DNA from: RGIG464 sp045643185
Lineage (GTDB): Bacteria; Myxococcota_A; Bradymonadia; UBA4248
DNA: 24,682 nt
Direction: 5' to 3'
NCBI GenBank assembly: GCA_045643185.1
Contig: JAZUKH010000071.1
Coordinates: 1 to 24,682 of the forward strand
How positions within the stretch are numbered: the first letter of the stretch is position 1; every line of letters starts with the position of its first letter. The translations under genes and the position numbers were made by a program. Of the stretch, positions 1-7,377 are shown piece after piece. The notes below the pieces were generated by a model, which worked only from the letters and a program-made list of their open reading frames with translations, searched no databases and was not told the DNA's origin.

Positions 1-90
1 CAGAATCCCGACGGCACCTGGCCACGCAACCGACGAACGCGACGTCCACACATCACAGGGGCCTACGGCACACCCGACGATATCGATTAA
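1..90 (+). CDS. Possible C-terminal end of an upstream gene (partial)
   Basis: Frame 1 is open from the left edge to a TAA at 88-90 and reads as 29 residues ending GAYGTPDDID. The codons (GAC, GGC, ACC, TGG, CCG-type) look like those of the real genes here. A perfect palindrome starts 33 bases after the stop, and a related palindrome follows the stop of the peptide-transporter gene at 11156, which supports a gene end here. The other two forward frames also stay open for 110 bases or more, so the choice of frame is uncertain. No family can be recognised from so short a piece. Confidence 0.35.
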   Translation, partial: QNPDGTWPRNRRTRRPHITGAYGTPDDID

Positions 91-122
91 TTCGCGCGGC
101 GGCGCGTATTAACCGAGCCGTA

Positions 123-145
123 GAGACGTGCGGTCCGCACGTCTC
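123..145. repeat. Extragenic palindrome GAGACGTGCGG/CCGCACGTCTC
   Basis: An 11-bp perfect inverted repeat around a single central T (arms 123-133 and 135-145). A related palindrome lies at 11161-11193, and the core GAGACGTGC recurs at the right edge (24669-24682). No T-run follows, so it is not a standard intrinsic terminator. It behaves like a dispersed extragenic palindrome placed after gene ends. Confidence 0.7.
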
Positions 146-166
146 CGGCGAGGGAGAAGCGACGCG

Positions 167-192
167 GGCGCGGCGTATGAAATAGCCGCGCC
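167..192 (-). repeat. Extragenic hairpin of the GCGGCTATT...TACGCCGC family
   Basis: Arms GGCGCGGC (167-174) and GCCGCGCC (185-192) pair perfectly. Inside, TAT/ATA pairs around a GAA loop, with one bulged base. Read on the minus strand it gives GCGGCTATTTC...TACGCCGC, the same outer sequence as the elements at 9199-9256 and 16381-16408. It is followed on the plus strand by an A-run, so it is not a plus-strand terminator. Confidence 0.6.
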
Positions 193-214
193 TAAAAAAA
201 TTTGGCCCATCTGA

Positions 215-291
215 GATGTATCCACGCGCCCGAAAATGGAACGAGGATGACGAGGATGACGAAGGGATGTATCCACGCGCCCGAAAATGGA
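215..291. repeat. Pair of 26-bp direct repeats
   Basis: The 26-bp sequence at 215-240, beginning GATGTATCCACGCGCCCGAA, recurs exactly at 266-291, a 51-bp period. The 25 bp between them hold a short internal repeat (GAGGATGAC twice). This lies in a gene-free stretch. Two copies are too few to call a CRISPR, and the period does not suggest coding. Possible roles are tandem binding sites or the remains of a duplication. Confidence 0.75.
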
Positions 292-341
292 AATTAATGA
301 TTGATGTAGACATAGACATCTACTAAAATTTTCCCCCTCGT

Positions 342-388
342 CATGAATGTCAGTTTTCAACGGTAAATGATGAAGACTGACATTCATG
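342..388. repeat. Long inverted repeat upstream of the Cys-rich gene
   Basis: CATGAATGTCAGT (342-354) pairs perfectly with ACTGACATTCATG (376-388). The stem continues inward six more pairs with one G-T wobble, to a loop at 360-370, giving about 19 pairs. It ends 100 bp before the Cys-rich gene start. No T-run follows. It could be an operator, a structured leader or small-RNA element, or another extragenic palindrome; the sequence does not decide between these. Confidence 0.65.
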
Positions 389-488
389 CATTAATATATT
401 TGAGCCAATCCATAGCTCGATCAGTTGCTTTTATCTGCAAAAAAGTCGTGCTAGCGAGTTATCCTTACTTTTTCATAGGATCTTGTTT

Positions 489-1766
489 ATGTTTAAGAAA
501 TCTAGCGTTACTTTCAAATTCAATAAAACGGCGTTATTGATGCTGTTATGTGCATCAACCATGTCATGGACAGCTTGCGACCCCGATGAACCCGAAAATA
601 AGGGGCTCGATCCTGAACAGGGGGCTCAGTGTGACCCTGATACATTTGTCAACAAATGTGCTAAAGACACAGACGCGATCCTATTAATTTGTGAACAAGG
701 AATGGTCGCTTCAAAACTGTGCACAGGTAGCTGCGCGAACATGGACGGCGTTGGCCAATGCGCCAGCCCAAAATGTAACGCCAACGAAGTACAAAAAGAC
801 TGCTCAGGTTCGGCCTATGCTGCCACACAGGCGTGTTCCATTGTAGATGACGACGGATTTTATCACTATGCAGCCCCCGAAGAAAAGTTCTGCCCGGGAG
901 GTTGTAGTAACGAAACCCATGAATGCCTTAAACGCACGGAGCATGAAGACGAATCGTGTGATGCTACGACTTTTGAAGCATACTGTGAAAATAATTACAG
1001 TGTCATTTGCCTCGACGGTAAAGTAACCGTCAACCCTTGCGAAGGAAACTTAACCTGTCAACTGCTCGATGCCACGATTACCGTGAAAGATGGCACGCCT
1101 TCACCCTACGGTATCAACAACCTCCTTCCCTTTTGCGTCGAAAATAATGAAACTTGCAATGAAGTCGGAGAAACGACAACATGTAAAGACGTCAGCCTGG
1201 GAAACATTAGACTGTATTCCAGCGAGGAAACAAGCTATTGCCTGCCAAACAAAGATAAAACGGCAAACTATAAAGTCATCGACACAAGTAAAACCGTCAT
1301 GTGCGAACAGGGCTGTTCAGAAGATAAAAAATCATGCAAACACGTTGATCAGCCGGAAGATGTCGATCAGCCTTGCGATATACAAACGTTCGATAGTCGC
1401 TGTGACAACGGTTACGCCGTCATTTGCATCGACAAAAAAGTAAAGGCTATTTACTGTAATACAGACGTTTGTGCCGTACTAGATATATCCCAATTACAGC
1501 ATGAAGAATCGGGTAACGTCAATCACATGGCGATGTGCACATCAAGCGTTTTCGAGTGCAAATCCCCCGACCAGACGAGTTTTTGCGCAACAGTCGACGC
1601 ATTCGACGGAGTTCAGTTTTCTGCAACTTACGCCAAAGGTCAGTGCATCAAAACAGTGGACGGGGATAAATCTTATTTCACCGCCGCTGACGACAGCGAA
1701 AGCACTCCTTGCAACTTCGGCTGCAACGAAGACAAAACGGCTTGCGCTGAAATCATTAATCAATAG
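489..1766 (+). CDS. Cys-rich exported protein, three 12-cysteine modules
   Basis: A 425-residue exported protein with no recognised family. The ATG at 489 is chosen because AGGA (477-480) sits 8 bases upstream; a TTG two codons earlier is the alternative. Residues 13-29 form a hydrophobic signal, and Cys30 (motif WTAC) may be a lipid attachment site, but Trp at -3 is atypical, so ordinary secretion is possible. After Cys30 there are exactly 36 cysteines in three modules of 12: about residues 48-146, 157-283 and 296-419. Each module opens with a CDxxTF...C half followed by (A/V)IC...KV...C, then a longer second half ending C..GC(S/N)E...C. The even count per module suggests disulfide-bonded domains outside the cytoplasm. 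If lipidated, Asp at +2 would signal inner-membrane retention in enterobacteria, a rule that may not hold here. The function is unknown; a surface or adhesion role would be guesswork. Confidence 0.85.
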   Translation: MFKKSSVTFKFNKTALLMLLCASTMSWTACDPDEPENKGLDPEQGAQCDPDTFVNKCAKDTDAILLICEQGMVASKLCTGSCANMDGVGQCASPKCNANEVQKDCSGSAYAATQACSIVDDDGFYHYAAPEEKFCPGGCSNETHECLKRTEHEDESCDATTFEAYCENNYSVICLDGKVTVNPCEGNLTCQLLDATITVKDGTPSPYGINNLLPFCVENNETCNEVGETTTCKDVSLGNIRLYSSEETSYCLPNKDKTANYKVIDTSKTVMCEQGCSEDKKSCKHVDQPEDVDQPCDIQTFDSRCDNGYAVICIDKKVKAIYCNTDVCAVLDISQLQHEESGNVNHMAMCTSSVFECKSPDQTSFCATVDAFDGVQFSATYAKGQCIKTVDGDKSYFTAADDSESTPCNFGCNEDKTACAEIINQ

Positions 1767-1858
1767 ATCACATAATTTATAGCATAGCGAATTACCCTCA
1801 AACATATATGAACATTTAATACTATTGTTCTGGCCATAGTTAATGGGAACAAACACTT

Positions 1859-1873
1859 TCGGCTGAAAGCCGA
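1859..1873. repeat. Small hairpin with GAA triloop
   Basis: TCGGCT (1859-1864) and AGCCGA (1868-1873) pair around GAA. It lies in the 278-bp gap between the Cys-rich and ankyrin genes, 13 bases before a larger hairpin. It resembles the GCGGCT-GGA-AGCCGC hairpin at 12661-12675. Confidence 0.5.
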
Positions 1874-1885
1874 TGTGTTGCATAA

Positions 1886-1917
1886 CCGGGGCTATACGCG
1901 AAAGCGCATGGCTCCGG
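1886..1917. repeat. Strong stem-loop with GAAA tetraloop
   Basis: Arms 1886-1899 and 1904-1917 pair over 14 positions (two G-T wobbles, one mismatch) and close on GAAA, a stable GNRA-type tetraloop in RNA. No T-run follows. Its place between two same-strand exported-protein genes suggests a transcript-end or mRNA-stability structure separating them, so the two genes probably do not share a simple operon. This is inference from structure and position. Confidence 0.55.
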
Positions 1918-2044
1918 CTAGAATATCCACATAATTCTGCGGCTAAATGCCGTTGCTATGTAGTTGCTTTTACCATGTCCAAAACAATATTTCGAAAACT
2001 TGCGATCGTCTCATAAACTTCATTTTAATGAAGTAGGAAATAAT

Positions 2045-5000
2045 ATGAAAAAATATATAATTTGTATCGCAATGGCAATTTTATTGGCGGGATGTGCTTC
2101 CGAAAAACAAATTGCAAAACCAGTATCACCCGAAACGGTGAAAACCACATCATCCGAAACGACAAAAGCCGTAGAACAGAATGCTGAAGAGACATCGCAA
2201 GCAAAGTATGAAGATTGTGAAACTTGGCCGACTGATAAAGACTGTTTGGTGACGACGGAGCTTGTCAAGCAGATCATATCAGAACATGGCTATGCGGATG
2301 TTCTTACAGATAATAAAAAATCACCGCTGATGTGGGCTAAAGATGCCGAAGCAGCAAAAATGCTTTTATGTGCAAACGCAAATATTGATGATGACTCATC
2401 GACTGACCAGGTTACGCCATTGATGCTTGCAGCGAGTCGTGGCAATTTGGACGTCGTTCGCGTGCTGATCGAGGCTGGTGCGGATATCAATAAAGGGGAT
2501 AAACATTACAAGTCGGCGATCATGTATGCCGCGGAGGCTGGCAACGGCGAGGTTGTCCGCGCATTAATCGATGCAGGCGCAAACGTGAATGGCATTGCCA
2601 CAGAAGGATGGAGCTTTGTAGACGCCTTAGGCTATGGCGCGAAAAGCGGTAATCTGGACGTCGTGCGTACGCTTCTTGAAGCGGGTGGCAACAATAAAAC
2701 AATTGCTCATCTTGTCGATCCTTTGAGGTTGGCGGTCATGAGCGGCAATGTGGAAATGGTTCGTTTTTTCCTCGAGACCGGGGCGGATGTCGCGATCAGT
2801 AAAACGAATGGGTTGATTGACGCAGCGCAGAACGGCAATGCGGAGATCGCTCGCGTACTCATCGATGCCGGTGCAAATGTAACGGCGAGGAGTAAATCTG
2901 GCGGATGTGTGATCAACGATGCCTTGGAAGGCGGGAATTTGGAGATCATTCGCATGTTGTTGGATGCGGGAGCCAGGCTGGATTCACACGAACTGAATGA
3001 CGCTTTGTGTCATGTCGCTGAACTTGGCAAAGCTGATGTCGTGCGCTTTTTACTCGATCATGGCGTCGAAATTCATAAAGCGGTTTGTTATTCGGAGACG
3101 GCTTTGATGAAAGCAGCCCAAGGTGGCAATATAGATGTCGTTCGTATGCTCATTGATGCCGGTGCCGATGTCAAAGCCTTCGACCGCACGGTTGGCACAG
3201 CCTTGACGAAGGCCGCTCATGCAGGAAACGCGGAGATCGTTCGAATGCTACTTGACGCCGGCGCTGACGCGAATGCCGAATATATTCATGAGGGTGCCGT
3301 CAAGAGCGCCTTGGTCGATGCTTGTGAAAAAGTTAATGTGGACGCTGTGCGCATGTTGATCCAAGCTGGGGCTCGCGTCATGCTTACCGAGTGCGAGAAC
3401 GGAAAGGTGAATAAAAACAGCAACGCGTTGAAGTTTGCGGCACAGGCTGGAAGTCCAGAGATCGTTCGAATGCTGCTTGACGCCGGCGCGAATGAAATTA
3501 GCGCGGAATTTAAGAACGACGCGCTCATTTCTGCCGCACTGGCTGGAAGTACAGAGATCGTTCGAATGTTACTTGAGGCTGGTGCTAACGAGAGCAGCGC
3601 GGAAATCAAGCACAAAGCGCTCATTTCTGCCGCACAAGCTGGAAGTACAGAGATCATTCGAATACTTTTAGATGCAGGCGCAGCCGTGAACGAAACAGAA
3701 GGCAGTAAAGCTGAGTCCAGTTTAATGCATGCTGTCAAAAGTGGAAACGTCGAGGCCGTTCGCATGCTCCTTGAGGCTGGTGCCGATGTCAATTACGTTT
3801 CTGGGCCTTTTTTTATGAATGACACCGCGTTGATATACGCCGTGAAAGGCAAGCAGCCAGAGATCGTTCGTATGCTTCTGGATGCCAAAGCCGATATCAA
3901 TGCCGTAGAACGAGATGGCTGGTCGGTCCTGCATTGGGCTGTTTTAAGTGGCAATCGTGACGCGGTTTACATGCTTTTGGATGCGGGGATCGATCTCAAA
4001 CGTGAAGAAAACCGCGCGATCTTAGTGACCGCTGCAAATTCCGGTAATGTCGATGTGCTCCACGTCCTTTTAGGGGCTGGTGCTGACCTTAACGCGACTG
4101 AAAACGATTTAACACCACTCATGGCTGCGGTGAATAGCAAACAAGTCGAAGCTGTGAGCTCGTTGATCAATGCCGGCGCGGATGTGAATGCCAAAACCAA
4201 GGACGGTACGGCGTTGATTATGGCTGTCAAAACCGCTCAGCCGGCAATCGTTCGTAAACTCCTCAAAGCGAGAGCTGATATTCACATTGAAGACGAAAAT
4301 GGACGCTCAGCGCTCCTCTATGCTCGTGTCGGGGAGAATCTCGAAATTCAGAATTTGATGGAAATGGCTCAAAGAGGCGAACGGATCGAAGATGAACGAC
4401 CGACCAATGACGAAACGCGTCCTATCGCGTCCGAATGCGAGCGGCTTCATTCTGATGTCAATAAAATGTCCGCCAAAACGGATCGGGAGATCAACTCAGC
4501 TGATCAGAGCGAAGTTCAAAAATACCTGAGCCAAAAGTATGGAAACGATGCCTTATTATTACACAGCATATTTCAAACGGCAGTCGTGAATAACGACCTT
4601 GTTACGGTTCGTCTCTTTTTGAAAGGTGGCGCGGATGTTCTAAAGACCGACGTATTGGATCGAACGATCTTGATGCTCAACTCGAAAAATTCGGAGATCG
4701 TCCAAAGCTTGATCGACGCGGGTGCGAACGTCAAAGCCGTAGATCATTTCGGAATGTCAGTACTCATGTACGCAGCCGCCGGCGGGGTACGCGATGACTT
4801 ATTGAACGTCAGCCCCCGCGATGCGTCGCAAATACTCGGTGAAGCTTATAAACGCATGATGGTCATGAACGCCTCAAAAGGCAACGTTGAGACCGTAAAA
4901 CGACTCATTCAGGCTGGTGCGAATGTCAATGCCGCCGATCAATCGGGCTGGACTGCGCTGATGTATGCCGCGGCAACGGGGAACTGGGAGATCGCACAAG

Positions 5001-5509
5001 AACTCATTAAGGCTGGTGCCAACGTCAATGCTGTGGATGCGGCTCAAAAAACGGCGCTCGTTTATGCCATAAACATTGGCGCAGTTGAGGGCGTGCTCAT
5101 AACGGACATTGGCGTTGGTAGTCCTAAAATCGTGCGGGCACTCATCGATGCGGGCGCGAACGTCAATGTGCTGGATGGTGAATTGACCGTATTGATGAGG
5201 GCTATCCTCAATGGTTATGCGAATATTGCACGCATGCTCATCGAGGCTGGTGCAAATGTCAATGCAACGATCAATAATAATGTCACTGCCTTGCATATAG
5301 CCTTGTTGAACGGCAATACATCGATCATGCGTATGCTCATCGACGCGGGCGCAAACCTCAACGTCGTGGATGACAAGGGCATGACGCTCCTCATGTTTGC
5401 TGCGATACTCGGTTACACGGATATCGTGAAACACATGTTAGATGCCGGCGCTGACCCAAATGCAAAAGATCAGGATGGAAAGACGTATCTTGATCATATC
5501 AAAAAGTAA
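2045..5509 (+). CDS. Giant ankyrin-repeat lipoprotein
   Basis: A 1154-residue lipoprotein. The ATG at 2045 is chosen over the longer open frame because it follows AGGA (2035-2038) at 6 bases and starts a textbook lipoprotein signal: MKKYIICIAMAILLAGC, with lipidated Cys17 and Ala at +2, which in enterobacteria means outer membrane. After a short Ser/Thr/Glu-rich tether, ankyrin repeats run from about residue 93 to 768 and again from about 838 to the end. I count 27 clear LL(D/E)AGA(D/N)-type repeats. A charged linker of about 70 residues separates the two blocks, and a few repeats of the second block carry insertions. The repeats at 3445-3732 are nearly identical at DNA level with a 96-bp period. 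Ankyrin repeats form protein-binding solenoids, so the likely role is an envelope-anchored protein-binding scaffold; the partner is unknown. Base composition is more A+T-rich than the Omp85 and PFOR genes. Confidence 0.9.
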   Translation: MKKYIICIAMAILLAGCASEKQIAKPVSPETVKTTSSETTKAVEQNAEETSQAKYEDCETWPTDKDCLVTTELVKQIISEHGYADVLTDNKKSPLMWAKDAEAAKMLLCANANIDDDSSTDQVTPLMLAASRGNLDVVRVLIEAGADINKGDKHYKSAIMYAAEAGNGEVVRALIDAGANVNGIATEGWSFVDALGYGAKSGNLDVVRTLLEAGGNNKTIAHLVDPLRLAVMSGNVEMVRFFLETGADVAISKTNGLIDAAQNGNAEIARVLIDAGANVTARSKSGGCVINDALEGGNLEIIRMLLDAGARLDSHELNDALCHVAELGKADVVRFLLDHGVEIHKAVCYSETALMKAAQGGNIDVVRMLIDAGADVKAFDRTVGTALTKAAHAGNAEIVRMLLDAGADANAEYIHEGAVKSALVDACEKVNVDAVRMLIQAGARVMLTECENGKVNKNSNALKFAAQAGSPEIVRMLLDAGANEISAEFKNDALISAALAGSTEIVRMLLEAGANESSAEIKHKALISAAQAGSTEIIRILLDAGAAVNETEGSKAESSLMHAVKSGNVEAVRMLLEAGADVNYVSGPFFMNDTALIYAVKGKQPEIVRMLLDAKADINAVERDGWSVLHWAVLSGNRDAVYMLLDAGIDLKREENRAILVTAANSGNVDVLHVLLGAGADLNATENDLTPLMAAVNSKQVEAVSSLINAGADVNAKTKDGTALIMAVKTAQPAIVRKLLKARADIHIEDENGRSALLYARVGENLEIQNLMEMAQRGERIEDERPTNDETRPIASECERLHSDVNKMSAKTDREINSADQSEVQKYLSQKYGNDALLLHSIFQTAVVNNDLVTVRLFLKGGADVLKTDVLDRTILMLNSKNSEIVQSLIDAGANVKAVDHFGMSVLMYAAAGGVRDDLLNVSPRDASQILGEAYKRMMVMNASKGNVETVKRLIQAGANVNAADQSGWTALMYAAATGNWEIAQELIKAGANVNAVDAAQKTALVYAINIGAVEGVLITDIGVGSPKIVRALIDAGANVNVLDGELTVLMRAILNGYANIARMLIEAGANVNATINNNVTALHIALLNGNTSIMRMLIDAGANLNVVDDKGMTLLMFAAILGYTDIVKHMLDAGADPNAKDQDGKTYLDHIKK
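3445..3732 (+). repeat. Recent 96-bp tandem duplications inside the ankyrin gene
   Basis: The segment beginning GGCTGGAAGTCCAGAGATCG at 3445 recurs at 3541 and 3637 with few changes, an exact 96-bp (32-codon) period. The phrase GCGCTCATTTCTGCCGCAC also repeats. Most other ankyrin units in the gene differ much more at DNA level, so this block is the youngest expansion. The right edge given is the expected end of the third unit and is approximate. Confidence 0.75.
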
Positions 5510-5523
5510 ATCATTCGGTGCGA

Positions 5524-5575
5524 TCGTCCATTCATTACAAGGTTAGTTTGACTGTGCCACGGCTTGAATGGACGA
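5524..5575. repeat. 11-bp inverted repeat between ankyrin gene and putP
   Basis: TCGTCCATTCA (5524-5534) and TGAATGGACGA (5565-5575) are exact inverted repeats separated by 30 bases, in the 115-bp gap before the symporter gene. The long loop and absence of a T-run argue against a terminator. An operator or mRNA structure ahead of putP is possible. Confidence 0.55.
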
Positions 5576-5624
5576 ATGCGCAACCCTAAAAATGGCAAAT
5601 TACGCCTAAAGGAAATAATCATTC

Positions 5625-7166
5625 GTGTATACGCACTCCATAGGAATGCTTATAGTCATGATCGTATATCTTGCGATCGTGGTTTTGATAGGTGTTTTTT
5701 ATTCTAAAAGAAATCATGACGATCAGGAGTTTTATCTCGGGGGTCGCAAACTTGGTCCGTTTGTTACGGCAATGAGTGCCGAAGCTTCAGACATGAGCAG
5801 TTGGCTTTTGATGGGCCTACCCGGTGTCGCATATCTCACCGGTTGTGCTGAAGCAACATGGACCGCGATCGGACTTGCCCTGGGCACGTACCTTAACTGG
5901 TTGTTCGTAGCAAAACGACTAAACGTGTATTCGCGTAAAACTGGCTCCATTACGATCCCAGAATTTTTCTCAAACCGCTACTCAGGCACAAGCAAGGCGC
6001 TGTTGGCGATCTCAGCCCTGATCATTATCGTATTTTTTGTTCCATATACGGCGGCAGGTTTTGCCGCCTGTGGCAAGCTCTTTGGCACGTTATTCGATAT
6101 GGACTATATGATCGCAATGATCATTAGCGCGTTTGTCATCGTTGCCTACACATCCCTGGGAGGTTTTTTAGCGGCAAGTACGACGGACTTGATCCAAAGT
6201 ATCATCATGACGCTTGCACTGATCACGGTGATCGGTTTTGGCTTAGAGATGGTCGGCGGCATGGACGCGGTGATCGGCAATGCAAGCGCGCTTGACGGTT
6301 ATTTGACGCTGTTTCAGACACACGATCCCGTAAGCGGAACGGCGTCGCCATACAGCCTGTTGACAATTGCTTCGCTTCAGGCGTGGGGACTCGGTTATTT
6401 TGGTATGCCACACATTTTGTTGCGATTCATGGCGATCAAAGACGAGAAAAAACTAAAACTTTCGCGCCGCATTGCCTCGTCGTGGGTCACCATTGCGATG
6501 GGAGCCGCGATCTTCATCGGTATTTTGGGCTACTCGATGTCGAAAGCCGGCGTCATCGACACGCTCGTCGGCGCATCCGATGCCGAAACGCTCCTCGTTA
6601 AGACAGCGATGGTGCTGGCAAACTACGGCCCATTCGCGTTAGTCTTAGGCGGCCTCGTTCTGGCAGGCATCTTGGCAAGCACGATGTCGACGGCAGATTC
6701 ACAACTTTTGGCAGCGGCATCGAGTTTTTCGCGCAACTTGTTAAACGGTTGTGCCGGTAAGAAGGTCGAGCCCAAACAAGGTGTCCGGATCGCCCGCTTG
6801 ACGGTCGTTGCCATTGCAGTGATCGCTGCGTTCCTGGCGCGCAATCCCGATAGCTCGGTGTTTCGCATCGTCTCGTTTGCATGGGCTGGCTTTGGCGCTT
6901 CCTTTGGTCCGACCATGCTCCTCGCGCTCTTCTGGAAACGTTCAAACAAGTATGGCGCACTCGCCGGCATGTTAGCTGGAGCCGCGATGGTCTTCATCTG
7001 GAAGTTCTGCGTGGCACCCGTTGGTGGCATCCTCGCTATTTATGAACTTCTGCCTGCGTTCATCTTTGGGCTCATCGTCAATATCGTGGTCAGTCTCGCG
7101 ACAAAACCACCCGAACCCGAGATCCTCGAAACGTTCGATGACGTGAATAAAACAATGAAATCATAA
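5625..7166 (+). CDS. putP: Sodium/proline symporter, PutP type
   Basis: A 513-residue integral membrane protein of the sodium/solute symporter family, closest in my recollection to E. coli PutP (502 residues), which imports proline with sodium. Supporting motifs are YLGGRKLGPFVTAMSAEAS, followed by DMSSWLLMGLPG (Asp56 and nearby serines match the sodium-site helix, Arg41 the conserved arginine of GGR), and the late STMSTADSQLL helix motif. About 13 hydrophobic helices fill the chain, ending in a short acidic tail. The GTG at 5625 follows AGGA (5610-5613) by 11 bases; the next ATG would cut into the first helix. It converges with the lyase gene at 7378. Exact substrate cannot be proved from sequence, because related symporters carry other solutes. 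Confidence 0.92.
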   Translation: MYTHSIGMLIVMIVYLAIVVLIGVFYSKRNHDDQEFYLGGRKLGPFVTAMSAEASDMSSWLLMGLPGVAYLTGCAEATWTAIGLALGTYLNWLFVAKRLNVYSRKTGSITIPEFFSNRYSGTSKALLAISALIIIVFFVPYTAAGFAACGKLFGTLFDMDYMIAMIISAFVIVAYTSLGGFLAASTTDLIQSIIMTLALITVIGFGLEMVGGMDAVIGNASALDGYLTLFQTHDPVSGTASPYSLLTIASLQAWGLGYFGMPHILLRFMAIKDEKKLKLSRRIASSWVTIAMGAAIFIGILGYSMSKAGVIDTLVGASDAETLLVKTAMVLANYGPFALVLGGLVLAGILASTMSTADSQLLAAASSFSRNLLNGCAGKKVEPKQGVRIARLTVVAIAVIAAFLARNPDSSVFRIVSFAWAGFGASFGPTMLLALFWKRSNKYGALAGMLAGAAMVFIWKFCVAPVGGILAIYELLPAFIFGLIVNIVVSLATKPPEPEILETFDDVNKTMKS

Positions 7167-7308
7167 AAATATCATGATTTATGTTTCAATAGATTCACAG
7201 ATACCAATGATTTCGGGAACTCACAAAATATCTCTTGCCCCTGCTGGACTCGGGAATTCTCCATCTGTCTAAGCTGAAAAATAAAGATAAAAATAGAAGC
7301 CTGACAGA

Positions 7309-7333
7309 CACGCACCGGCACTGCCGGTGCGTG
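7309..7333. terminator. Palindrome between convergent putP and lyase genes
   Basis: CACGCACCGGCA (7309-7320) and TGCCGGTGCGTG (7322-7333) form a perfect 12-bp inverted repeat around one C. It sits between two converging genes, 142 bases after the putP stop and 44 bases beyond the lyase stop. On the minus strand a T-rich stretch follows after about 15 bases, so it may end lyase transcription imperfectly. It could also be another extragenic palindrome. Confidence 0.5.
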
Positions 7334-7377
7334 AATAGAGAACCTACCCCGTGTGGCGCAAGCCTACGGAGCCTCGT

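Larger units (their letters stand above)
91..488. other. Gene-free intergenic region rich in repeats
   Basis: About 400 bases without a convincing gene. Short open frames on both strands here overlap the direct repeats and palindromes, have low-complexity translations (serine or arginine runs) and lack ribosome binding sites. The region holds the palindrome at 123-145, the hairpin at 167-192, the direct repeats at 215-291 and the inverted repeat at 342-388. The promoter of the next gene must lie between about 389 and 476, but I see no convincing -35/-10 pair. Confidence 0.6.

Noticed and set aside
215..291. Possible CRISPR from two 26-bp direct repeats
   Set aside because: Only two repeats, an internally repetitive spacer and no cas gene in the window.
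53..387. Minus-strand short frames with serine runs at the left edge
   Set aside because: They read through the 26-bp direct repeats and palindromes, have low complexity and no start signal.
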